Virus record (IMG/VR): IMGVR_UViG_3300050821_003710
Location: 1 to 35,650 of that record
DNA from: a virus
Length of the DNA: 35,650 nt
Strand: one strand, 5' to 3'
Shown here: positions 30,088 through 35,650 of the stretch, piece after piece
How positions within the stretch are numbered: position 1 is the stretch's first letter
Layout: every line of letters starts with the position of its first letter
Notes under the pieces: model-generated
The model's input: only the letters and a program-made list of their open reading frames with translations
Database searches by the model: none
What the model was told of the DNA's origin: nothing
Program-made: the position numbers and the translations under genes

Positions 30088-30924
30088 ATGAGTATTTGCG
30101 CAACAAATTGGGCTTGGAGCCTACAAGACATTACATCCACAGAAAAATTAATTCTTCTTTCTTATGCGGACAGAGCAGGAGAAAGCATGGAGGCATGGCC
30201 ATCTAAAATGAGATTACACTTTGATACGGGATTGTGTTTAAACACCATCGACAAAGGACTTAAATCTCTTACAAAAAAAGGAAAAATAATAAAAACCGGA
30301 GAAACAAAAAATCAAGTTCCAGTATACAAATTAATCGGCGTAATTCCTCGCGAAGAAACCAATAGGAACCCACATAAAAAACAACCCCCCCCAAAAACAA
30401 CCCCCCCCAAAAATGGGGTGAGTACACCCCCCAAAAATGACCCCCCTACCCCCCCCAAAAATGGGATACAGAATCATCATTTGAATCATCAAAGGAATCC
30501 AAAGGGAGAAGACCTTATTTTTTCTTCTTTTTCTGATTTTAAAAACTATGTTACCGTCCTAGTTTCCGAAACTAAGAAACAACCTTTGGAAGATTTAGTT
30601 GAAGAGGTTTTATATTATTCAGAAGAGTTCAAAAACAAGAGATTACCTATTGAATCTGTAAAAATGGCAATCCCTCTTATAAAGAATGGAAAATGGAAAA
30701 CCCCTCATGGATTTAAAGGATTTAGCTTTAAATCTATTGTAGAAAAAGAGGAATCTTACGAACGTAAAAAACAAGAACAAATCATCGAAGATGGAAAAAT
30801 GGCAAGACAAATAAAGGAAGTTATTAAATCAGGTGGTAATTATCAAAGTCTCAAGGAAAGACTTCAAAACTATAGGGAAAATTTAAATGCCAACCCCAGA
30901 ACAATGCAAGAAAAAGCTATTTAA
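30088..30924 (+). CDS. Replication initiator-like protein (O-type) with in-gene iterons
   Basis: The 278-residue protein has an N-terminal winged helix (residues ~5-90: WSLQDITSTEKLILLSYADR, WPSKMRLHFDTGLCLNTIDK, SLTKKGKIIKTGETKNQVPV). Residues ~95-130 are a Pro/Lys repeat (TPPKNGVSTPPKND...) encoded by a C-rich iteron array. The C-terminal ~140 residues are helical and could recruit host helicase or loader. The arrangement is that of lambda O: N-terminal DNA binding, origin inside the gene, C-terminal partner contact. It overlaps the next gene by 38 bases. Confidence 0.72.
   Translation: MSICATNWAWSLQDITSTEKLILLSYADRAGESMEAWPSKMRLHFDTGLCLNTIDKGLKSLTKKGKIIKTGETKNQVPVYKLIGVIPREETNRNPHKKQPPPKTTPPKNGVSTPPKNDPPTPPKNGIQNHHLNHQRNPKGEDLIFSSFSDFKNYVTVLVSETKKQPLEDLVEEVLYYSEEFKNKRLPIESVKMAIPLIKNGKWKTPHGFKGFSFKSIVEKEESYERKKQEQIIEDGKMARQIKEVIKSGGNYQSLKERLQNYRENLNANPRTMQEKAI
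30385..30465. repeat. C-rich iteron array (candidate origin)
   Basis: Four copies of C(6-8)AAAAA end their C tracts at 30392, 30408, 30432 and 30456, giving spacings of 16, 24 and 24 bases. The second is followed by TGGGGTG and the fourth by TGGGA, giving partial symmetry. All lie inside the initiator-like gene. The long C homopolymers are prone to slippage and to sequencing error. Confidence 0.6.
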
Positions 30925-31156
30925 TTTAGGAGTTAAACTTGGCGTTTCCCCTAGATTAATATCAACAAGACTCTTGAGTGTTGAGGACAAAAAGGATATG
31001 TTACAAGGTCTTATTTCAGATGATGAGCTTGAATGTCATGTTTTAGTCTGGAAAGAAAGAGGAATGTACAGTTACGCAGATGGCTCAAATTTGCGTTATA
31101 CGTCACCCAAAGAATTACCTATGCGAAGGTATAGGGGTAATGGCAAAAATAGCTAG
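30887..31156 (+). CDS. Hypothetical protein overlapping the initiator-like gene
   Basis: The 89-residue protein (MPTPEQCKKKLFNLGVKLGV, LISTRLLSVEDKKDMLQGLI) starts 38 bases before the end of the initiator-like gene, in another frame, in the position of lambda P. The sequence resembles no helicase loader that I recognise. AGGGAAAATTTAA precedes the ATG. Confidence 0.6.
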   Translation: MPTPEQCKKKLFNLGVKLGVSPRLISTRLLSVEDKKDMLQGLISDDELECHVLVWKERGMYSYADGSNLRYTSPKELPMRRYRGNGKNS

Positions 31157-31212
31157 AAATTGAGTTTTGGCCTATTAAAATGGATTTTATTAACTAACCA
31201 GGAAGTTATTCA

Positions 31213-31416
31213 ATGCAACAGGGTAAAGTAAAGTGGTTTTCGGAAAGCAAGGGTTTTGGATTTATTGAATCTCAGGGTAAGGATTATTTTGTGCATTACA
31301 AAGAGATTCAATCAGAGGGATTTAAGACGCTTCACGATGGTGATAGCGTGTCCTTTGAGGGAGTTGCAACACCTAAAGGCAATAGTGCATTAGGTGTTAA
31401 AGTGATTAAAAGCTAG
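31213..31416 (+). CDS. Cold-shock domain protein (CspA-like)
   Basis: The 67-residue protein is a single cold-shock domain. RNP1 is KGFGFI (residues 13-18) and RNP2 is YFVHY (about 25-30), with the usual N-terminal GKVKWF. Csp proteins bind single-stranded RNA or DNA and melt RNA structure; phage copies may act as antiterminators or RNA chaperones. CAGGAAG precedes the ATG. It overlaps the end of the convergent gene at 31406 by 11 bases. Confidence 0.9.
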   Translation: MQQGKVKWFSESKGFGFIESQGKDYFVHYKEIQSEGFKTLHDGDSVSFEGVATPKGNSALGVKVIKS

Positions 31417-31540
31417 ACTTTCTTTTTGATTTGCAGCAGGTGCAAAGGTCAGCTTTAGATTGATAGAAACATCCTTTAATTGGGTTATAATTCATCAAAA
31501 ATTGATGGCCTTTAAGCATACATTTTAAACGTTTAAGCAT
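31406..31540 (-). CDS. Very small Cys-containing protein
   Basis: The 44-residue basic protein ([20 protein letters not shown]...) has CTCC near the end ([14 protein letters not shown]), with C and H residues spaced like a small zinc ribbon. It starts 8 bases inside the upstream gene, with AGGAGCAAGG as ribosome site. Pattern L-x-C-x-x-G-x-H is common in small phage proteins as I recall. Confidence 0.6.
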   Translation of the reverse strand: MLKRLKCMLKGHQFLMNYNPIKGCFYQSKADLCTCCKSKRKSSF

Positions 31541-31778
31541 TCCTTGCTCCTATGTTATTATCCTGCTCAATAACCCTATCATAGCTTGCTAAATAACTTC
31601 TACAAAAATCTGCAAAGGATTCGGCAGCATAAGGATGTATTGGCTCATCACATACCAGAGATTGACCGTCTTCGCCGTCTATTTCGATCTTAAACCCCTG
31701 TTTATTAGAGCGCGAAACCCATACATCCAAACCCTGTGCCATCAGCTCGTATAGAGTTATGTTTGAGATTGTTTTCAT
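31533..31778 (-). CDS. Hypothetical small early protein
   Basis: The 81-residue protein (NITLYELMAQGLDVWVSRSN, PYAAESFADFCRSYLASYDR) is acidic overall. No known motif. Its ATG lies 2 bases after the upstream stop region, and it overlaps the next gene by 8 bases, so it belongs to the minus operon driven from 32724. Confidence 0.65.
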   Translation of the reverse strand: MKTISNITLYELMAQGLDVWVSRSNKQGFKIEIDGEDGQSLVCDEPIHPYAAESFADFCRSYLASYDRVIEQDNNIGARNA

Positions 31779-31780
31779 TT

Positions 31781-32008
31781 TTAGTTATCCTCCATGACAT
31801 GTTTTTCTAATAATTTAACCAGTTTTTTAGCTCCATGAAAAAGCTCATACATATCTGTCTGTTTTAATACTATCTTTTCTTCTGTATCGCTTACGTCCAT
31901 GTGCGTTCCGGTTAGATAGTTCATTTTTACGTGATAACATCCTCCGTCAAAGTCGCCGTCATGCTCAATGTCTATGTTATATTTAAATGCTAAGTCTAGT
32001 ATGTTCAT
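31781..32008 (-). CDS. Hypothetical small early protein
   Basis: The 75-residue acidic protein (MNILDLAFKYNIDIEHDGDF) has a helical C-terminus (ELFHGAKKLVKLLEKHVMED). Not recognised. A GGCAGC/GCTGCC stem-loop lies between it and the upstream gene (32030-32049), probably an intercistronic mRNA element. Confidence 0.6.
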   Translation of the reverse strand: MNILDLAFKYNIDIEHDGDFDGGCYHVKMNYLTGTHMDVSDTEEKIVLKQTDMYELFHGAKKLVKLLEKHVMEDN

Positions 32009-32059
32009 GTTTAGTTACTCCTATAGTCGTAGGCAGCTTTTACGCTGCCTTAAGTTTTG

Positions 32060-32458
32060 TTACAAACAAACATCTGAAAGTTTGTGTCTTATAAATCCTT
32101 TTGGACAATATCCTTCCATTGGTACGCTACAATCGTTCATATCTGTTAAGTTTTCCCATGATAAATAATAATCTTTAAATTCTTTAAATTTTTCTTCGTA
32201 GATATCTTCGCTTATTGTCCTATTTAAAAACACATAATCTACTTGCGGTATATCGTATCGCCTGTTTGTATATTCATAGCTATCGGTCATACCATCGAAA
32301 CGTCCTAGCTTATATTTTGAGGTTATTTCCTCCACCATAGCCGTGGTTACACCATTAACCCAATTAATACGCACGCTGTTATAGTCGCTCGTAACGCTAA
32401 ATTTTATTTTAGGAAAAGCTCTTTTTAATTCTGATTTTATTATTCTACCGATACTCAT
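32060..32458 (-). CDS. LPD29-domain-like protein
   Basis: The 132-residue protein uses the ATG at 32458, which has TGAGG upstream. N-terminal GRIIKSELKRAFPKIKFSVT and SVRINWVNGVTTAMVEEITS, then GRFDGMTDSYEY, match the pattern of LPD29, a large-polyvalent-protein-associated domain common in phage and plasmid genes of unknown function. The C-terminal ~55 residues (SWENLTDMNDCSVPMEGYCP) are extra. Confidence 0.7.
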   Translation of the reverse strand: MSIGRIIKSELKRAFPKIKFSVTSDYNSVRINWVNGVTTAMVEEITSKYKLGRFDGMTDSYEYTNRRYDIPQVDYVFLNRTISEDIYEEKFKEFKDYYLSWENLTDMNDCSVPMEGYCPKGFIRHKLSDVCL

Positions 32459-32496
32459 TTTCTTTATCCTCATTTTGTTAGTTGATAAAGCGACCT

Positions 32497-32664
32497 TTAG
32501 GCCGCTCTGTCTCTTTTTCTATCCCATAATTTAGAAACTGCTTTGTCGTGTAAATCATTTAAAAAATCAAACGCCTCTTTATCTGTATTACTTACTAATA
32601 ACGCAGTATTCAATAAATCTTCATATTCTTTGTGTAGCAGCATTTCAATTATTTCTTGTTTCAT
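32497..32664 (-). CDS. Small helical protein, first gene of minus operon
   Basis: The 55-residue protein (MKQEIIEMLLHKEYEDLLNT...) ends WDRKRDRAA. AGAGGAAATG precedes the start. Its stop lies in a GCGGCC/GGTCGC stem-loop. A 14-base direct repeat GTTAGTTGATAAAG lies upstream of both this gene (32680-32693) and the next (32477-32490), pointing to duplicated leader sequence. Confidence 0.6.
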   Translation of the reverse strand: MKQEIIEMLLHKEYEDLLNTALLVSNTDKEAFDFLNDLHDKAVSKLWDRKRDRAA

Positions 32665-32695
32665 TTTTCATTTCCTCTTGTTAGTTGATAAAGAT

Positions 32696-32724
32696 ATAAT
32701 ATACCAACATTTATTATATGTCAA
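32696..32724 (-). promoter_or_regulatory. Near-consensus sigma70 promoter, leftward
   Basis: On the minus strand TTGACA (32724-32719), 17-base spacer, TATTAT (32701-32696). It drives the five small genes at 32664-31406. The -35 region lies in one of two imperfect direct repeats (CAACAxTTATTATAT at 32705-32719 and 32722-32736), which may be regulator sites. Confidence 0.7.
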
Positions 32725-32770
32725 CACTTATTATATAAAATAATTTAATACATGAGTTATTAACTGAATT

Positions 32771-32837
32771 TGTGGATAAGTTTAGGTTGTGGTATTGTTA
32801 TATTGCTTTATTATTAATCGATTAATAATTATTCACA
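32771..32837. promoter_or_regulatory. Two DnaA boxes flanking a 20-bp palindrome
   Basis: TGTGGATAA (32771-32779; complement TTATCCACA) and TTATTCACA (32829-32837) are perfect DnaA boxes in opposite orientation. Between them is the perfect palindrome ATTATTAATCGATTAATAAT (32810-32829). The surrounding 32690-32840 stretch is very A+T-rich. This is a candidate replication origin or DnaA-controlled promoter region. No other gene is seen between 32665 and 32850. Confidence 0.55.
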
Positions 32838-32850
32838 TGGAGTGATGACA

Positions 32851-33048
32851 ATGAGAGAATCAAGAACTGGTGTAACGGATTACACTACTGATTATGCGGA
32901 TGAGGGCAATACGCATTATAACGGTGTGCCCTCTATGTATGGTAAATTAGTTGAGGAACAAAATCGTGAACAACCACAATATTGTGAGCCTGGTGAAGCG
33001 GGTGGTGAATTGCGCGGTGAGAAGCGTAATGAACAAGCTGGTCCATAA
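32851..33048 (+). CDS. Hypothetical small protein before terminase
   Basis: The 65-residue hydrophilic protein uses ATG 32851, eight bases after GGAG. Sequence is rich in Gly, Glu, Tyr and Asn (TDYTTDYADEGNTHYNGVPS). Not recognised. First gene of the packaging block. Confidence 0.55.
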   Translation: MRESRTGVTDYTTDYADEGNTHYNGVPSMYGKLVEEQNREQPQYCEPGEAGGELRGEKRNEQAGP

Positions 33049-33068
33049 TTAAAGGTATCGACACTATA

Positions 33069-33425
33069 ATGGCAGATCAAGTCTATAATGAGGCAATGTG
33101 TGAAATAGCAGAGCAATTACTCTCCAAGGGGAAAAGTATTGCGCGTGTTGCTACTAATCTGAGTGTTTGTCGTGACACGATCTATGACTGGCGCGATAAA
33201 CACCCTGAATTTGCACGTGCTCTGCAAAGAGGAAAAGACGCGTGTCAGGCGTACTGGGAAGATATAGGCGAGCAAGGCGTTAAAGGTGAGATTGATAAAT
33301 TTGCTGGCACATCTTGGATGTTCACGATGAAAAATAGATTTCGATCTGACTATAAAGAAGAAAAACAAGAGCCTACTTTTAATGAATCCTTGGTCGAAAA
33401 ACTAATAGATAGGCTGGTTGAATGA
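33069..33425 (+). CDS. Terminase small subunit
   Basis: The 118-residue protein has a helix-turn-helix at residues ~20-45 (KSIARVATNLSVCRDTIYDW), then HPEFARALQRGKDACQAYWE, DIGEQGVKGEIDKFAGTSWM and FTMKNRFRSDYKEE. This is the pattern of phage small terminases that recognise the packaging site and load the large subunit. The last residues KLIDRLVE recur at the end of the next gene. The large subunit lies 1.1 kb downstream, an unusual separation. Confidence 0.85.
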   Translation: MADQVYNEAMCEIAEQLLSKGKSIARVATNLSVCRDTIYDWRDKHPEFARALQRGKDACQAYWEDIGEQGVKGEIDKFAGTSWMFTMKNRFRSDYKEEKQEPTFNESLVEKLIDRLVE

Positions 33426-33782
33426 TGGATATACGTTTATATGATACAGATAATTTAGAGAGGAATATTATTGGAGCACTCTTGTTAGACGGATCGCTAA
33501 TTAAAATATCAAAAGAAATAATAAGTTCCGATCATTTTGCCAGCTCAGTTCTAGAACATTTATACCAAGCTATTTTATCCCTTGATAAAAGAAAGGTGGC
33601 AATAGATGCTGTAATGGTTATCAGCGCAATAAATGCAAATGATATCGATCTCCAGGTTAATGAGATTTATATCTATGAACTTGCAATTAATGCTGGGTCT
33701 TGCTCTAATTTTATGGACTACTGTAATGAATTACATAGAATAAGATTACTTGATAAATTTATAGATAGGCTCGTTGAATGAT
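33405..33782. repeat. 22-bp direct repeats flanking the DnaB-N gene
   Basis: ATAGATAGGCT at 33405 begins a 22-base sequence covering the end of the small terminase gene, which recurs with one mismatch at 33761-33782, the end of the DnaB-N gene. Both copies encode IDRLVE and a stop overlapping the next ATG. The gene between them looks like a cassette inserted with, or through, a copy of the terminase 3' end. Confidence 0.7.
33425..33781 (+). CDS. Stand-alone DnaB N-terminal-domain protein
   Basis: The 118-residue protein consists of a DnaB-helicase N-terminal domain (NLERNIIGALLLDGSLIKIS, HFASSVLEHLYQAILSLDKR, AIDAVMVISAIN), with no RecA-like ATPase domain. In DnaB this domain forms the collar that contacts primase and helicase loaders. 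A free copy could compete for or redirect the host replicative helicase, or replace a loader. The start could also be the ATG at 33422. It overlaps the terminase stop and is flanked by direct repeats. Confidence 0.75.
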   Translation: MDIRLYDTDNLERNIIGALLLDGSLIKISKEIISSDHFASSVLEHLYQAILSLDKRKVAIDAVMVISAINANDIDLQVNEIYIYELAINAGSCSNFMDYCNELHRIRLLDKFIDRLVE

Positions 33783-34041
33783 ATTTGAAGATGCACTCGC
33801 ACAGTTAAGATTAGGTAAGAAAATAAAACATCCTTCAATGGATGAGGATGTATGGTTTCAAGGATGCTATGTTTCTATCATGGGTTCAAAAATTGATACT
33901 GTATCTATCGTAAAGATGAAAGGAGAATACGAACATCCTGATATGAGACCTTCTTTTAAAATTAAATCATGTAAACATGGTCATACGCCTCAATTAGACT
34001 TGTTTCTTGTTATGTCGGATGAGTGGGAGGTTTTTGAGTGA
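33778..34041 (+). CDS. DUF2829 / Tad2-like protein (candidate anti-Thoeris)
   Basis: The 87-residue protein begins MIFEDALAQLRLGKKIKHPS and ends LVMSDEWEVFE, the F-x-x-AL-x-x-L-x-x-GKK ... DDWEV frame of DUF2829. Tad2, an anti-Thoeris sponge for the 1''-3' gcADPR signal, belongs to DUF2829. The middle (VWFQGCYVSIMGSKIDTVSI, PDMRPSFKI) is more divergent. It overlaps the DnaB-N stop (ATGA) and the next start (GTGA). Signal binding is inferred from family. Confidence 0.6.
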   Translation: MIFEDALAQLRLGKKIKHPSMDEDVWFQGCYVSIMGSKIDTVSIVKMKGEYEHPDMRPSFKIKSCKHGHTPQLDLFLVMSDEWEVFE

Positions 34042-34187
34042 CATTAGAGCGTTGTAACCATTGCGGAAAATTGTTTAAAAAACTTAACGAATCCAATAAC
34101 TGCGAGCAATGCGTTCACCTATTCTATTTAACTCAAAAGATTATGAATCAATATAACTCGGCTTTAAAAGGACTGGCTAATAGATAA
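34038..34187 (+). CDS. Small zinc-ribbon protein
   Basis: The 49-residue protein starts at GTG 34038 in a GTGA overlap with the preceding stop. Two C-x2-C pairs (RCNHCGKL ... NCEQCVH) form a compact zinc ribbon, followed by a helix (FYLTQKIMNQYNSALKGLAN). Function unknown; part of the accessory island between the terminase subunits. Confidence 0.65.
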   Translation: MTLERCNHCGKLFKKLNESNNCEQCVHLFYLTQKIMNQYNSALKGLANR

Positions 34188-34203
34188 TTCAAGGATAAAT
34201 TCA

Positions 34204-34560
34204 ATGAATGAAGGGACTCAAAAGCTATCATTCAAAGACAGCGCAGCTGATTTAATAGCCGTATTCGGTGGAAGCTGGACATTTATTTTTTCATTCGTAG
34301 TATTTTGTGCAACATGGATATTATTAAACCTCTATTATTTCTCATTTGATGTGTACCCATTTATCTTACTTAACTTGATTCTATCCTGTATTTCTGTATT
34401 TCAAGCACCCTTCATACTTATGACCCAAAACAGGCAAGCACAAAAAGACAGGGAGCATATTGAAAGCGATTATGCCGTGGATGTATTGGCAGAAGCTGAG
34501 ATTAGGCAATTGATTAACAAAGTTGATTCTATACTTGCATTCATTGAAAGCAGGAAGTAA
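34204..34560 (+). CDS. DUF1003 membrane protein
   Basis: The 118-residue protein has two transmembrane segments (WTFIFSFVVFCATWILLNLY and FILLNLILSCISVFQAPFIL) followed by the hallmark MTQNRQAQKDREHIESDYAV and a cytoplasmic helix (EIRQLINKVDSILAFIE). This is the DUF1003 pattern, common in bacteria and some phages, of unknown function. CAAGGATAAATTCA precedes the ATG. The large terminase starts immediately after its stop. Confidence 0.85.
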   Translation: MNEGTQKLSFKDSAADLIAVFGGSWTFIFSFVVFCATWILLNLYYFSFDVYPFILLNLILSCISVFQAPFILMTQNRQAQKDREHIESDYAVDVLAEAEIRQLINKVDSILAFIESRK

Positions 34561-35650
34561 ATGTCAGAAGATAAACTCATACGTATACTCAAATCCCTAC
34601 CACTCTTTGCCCAAAACTTCCTCATTATCCACGATAAACTCGGTGTATCAAGACCATTGAAATTTAATCGCGCGCAAGAATTTATCCATCAACGGGTTGA
34701 AGCACAACGCGAGGCTACGGGTAAAGTTAGGGCTTTAATATTAAAAGGACGCCAGCAAGGTTGCTCAACTTATGTGCAAGCACGATTCATTCATAAGATT
34801 GTTACCCGTCGCGGCAAAAAAGGATTCATCCTAACCCATTCATCCGATGCAACACGCGCAATTTTTGGAATGACCAAGCGTTATAGCGAACATTTACCCG
34901 CAGAATTTTTCCCCCGACCCGACAAATGCAATGACAATACATTAATGTATGATGGCATTGAATCGGGTTATCGCGTAGGGACTGCGGGTAATGCCGAGAT
35001 AGGTCGCTCTATGACTAACCAATATTTGCATTTATCTGAGTATGCATTTTACAAGGACGCTGCGCGTATTAGCATGGGATTATTGCAAACCGTTGCTGAG
35101 ATGGAGGATACGGAGGTTTTTAAGGAATCAACGGCTAATGGTATTGATAATGATTTTTATAGCGATTGGCAAGAAGCAAAGAATGGTGCAAGCCGATATC
35201 AGGCAATCTTTGTGCCCTGGTATTGGCAGGATGAATATTGTATTGACGATCCTAACTTTGTGCCTACCGATGAGGAAATTGATTGGCTTGAACAGTTCGG
35301 ACCTAATGGCCTTAAACCCGGGCATTTGAACTGGAGGCGTATTAAGCTACAAGACTTTAAGGGCGATACGGAGCAAAAATGCCGAAAGTTTCGGCAAGAA
35401 TATCCGTTTACCGATGTTGAGGCATTCCTATCATCTATTACTGATACGTTTATCCAAGTGGAGCATGCAATACGCGCCCGAAAAAACAAAGTGGACAGTC
35501 AATCAAACCTGGTTATAGGAATTGACCCAGCTCGCATGGGTGATGACCGTACCGCCATTATCAGGCGCAAAGGCAGACGCGCATATAATCTTGAAACGCA
35601 TTACAATATTGATACGATGCAGCTAGTTGGTATAATAAAGCGTATGATAG
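34561..35650 (+). CDS. Terminase large subunit (3' end cut by window)
   Basis: 363 residues are visible and the frame runs off the edge. Walker A-like GRQQGCST lies at residues 63-70, preceded by RALILK. A Walker B-type strand with catalytic Glu is YLHLSEY (Glu160), and the coupling motif is ESTANG (189-194). The nuclease domain begins VIGIDPARMGDDRTAI, with the first metal-binding Asp. It packages DNA into the procapsid through the portal using ATP. The missing end should contain the remaining nuclease motifs. AGGAAGTAA precedes the ATG. Confidence 0.93.
   Translation, partial: MSEDKLIRILKSLPLFAQNFLIIHDKLGVSRPLKFNRAQEFIHQRVEAQREATGKVRALILKGRQQGCSTYVQARFIHKIVTRRGKKGFILTHSSDATRAIFGMTKRYSEHLPAEFFPRPDKCNDNTLMYDGIESGYRVGTAGNAEIGRSMTNQYLHLSEYAFYKDAARISMGLLQTVAEMEDTEVFKESTANGIDNDFYSDWQEAKNGASRYQAIFVPWYWQDEYCIDDPNFVPTDEEIDWLEQFGPNGLKPGHLNWRRIKLQDFKGDTEQKCRKFRQEYPFTDVEAFLSSITDTFIQVEHAIRARKNKVDSQSNLVIGIDPARMGDDRTAIIRRKGRRAYNLETHYNIDTMQLVGIIKRMI

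Noticed and set aside
1-35650. Circular genome closed at the window edges
   Set aside because: Joining the ends would fuse the incomplete large terminase in frame to the middle of the portal, so sequence is missing between them. No terminal repeat was noticed.
1-35650. CRISPR array, insertion sequence, rRNA or integrase
   Set aside because: No regularly spaced long direct repeats, transposase motifs, rRNA segments or recombinase catalytic motifs were seen in reading both strands.

Overview
The window is a stretch of a tailed double-stranded DNA phage genome, or of an integrated or metagenomic relative. It is A+T-rich and densely coded. The virion genes follow the order of P22-like podoviruses: small terminase, large terminase (cut by the right edge), portal (cut by the left edge), scaffold, P22-type coat protein, gp4-like tail accessory factor, gp10-like DNA-stabilisation protein, ejection-type proteins, and tail fibres. 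Strong Shine-Dalgarno sites, sigma70-like promoters and perfect DnaA boxes fit a proteobacterial host, probably a low-G+C gammaproteobacterium; this is an inference. No integrase and no CI-type repressor were recognised.

Layout. (1) 1-12139, plus strand: head and tail-machine genes, interrupted by a free-standing HNH endonuclease at 6082-6852 with its own promoter and a Shine-Dalgarno-sequestering palindrome. (2) 12280-13048, minus strand: four tiny genes, three of them with a membrane anchor. (3) 13126-20805, plus strand: small basic proteins; a winged-helix, initiator-like gene carrying CCGCCA iterons and a DnaA box; a collar-type tail fibre, two more fibre-like proteins, an endolysin and a VRR-NUC nuclease. 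(4) 20908-28407, minus strand: a long overlapping early operon. In transcription order it holds a Sak4-like ATPase, an Acb2-like small protein, an SSB-like protein, a PD-(D/E)XK nuclease, an endonuclease VII-like nuclease, an SF2 helicase, and a run of small proteins including three tandem paralogues. (5) 28410-28530: a symmetric divergent control region. (6) 28532-31416, plus strand: a Cro-like regulator, small proteins, a replication-initiator-like gene with C-rich iterons, and a cold-shock protein. (7) 31406-32664, minus strand: five small genes behind a near-consensus promoter. (8) 32696-32850: A+T-rich divergent region with two DnaA boxes and a 20-bp palindrome. (9) 32851-35650, plus strand: small terminase, then an unusual accessory island (stand-alone DnaB N-terminal domain, DUF2829/Tad2-like protein, zinc-ribbon protein, DUF1003 membrane protein), then the large terminase.

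How it works together. The divergent region at 28.4 kb drives a recombination and nuclease operon leftward and a regulatory and replication operon rightward, as lambda pL and pR do, but with no repressor gene between them. The virion and lysis genes form the late region. The most interesting accessory content is a pair of candidate cyclic-nucleotide sponges (Acb2-like against CBASS, Tad2-like against Thoeris), several candidate origin elements, a DnaB-N cassette flanked by a 22-bp direct repeat, and structured RNA elements beside the mobile-nuclease genes.
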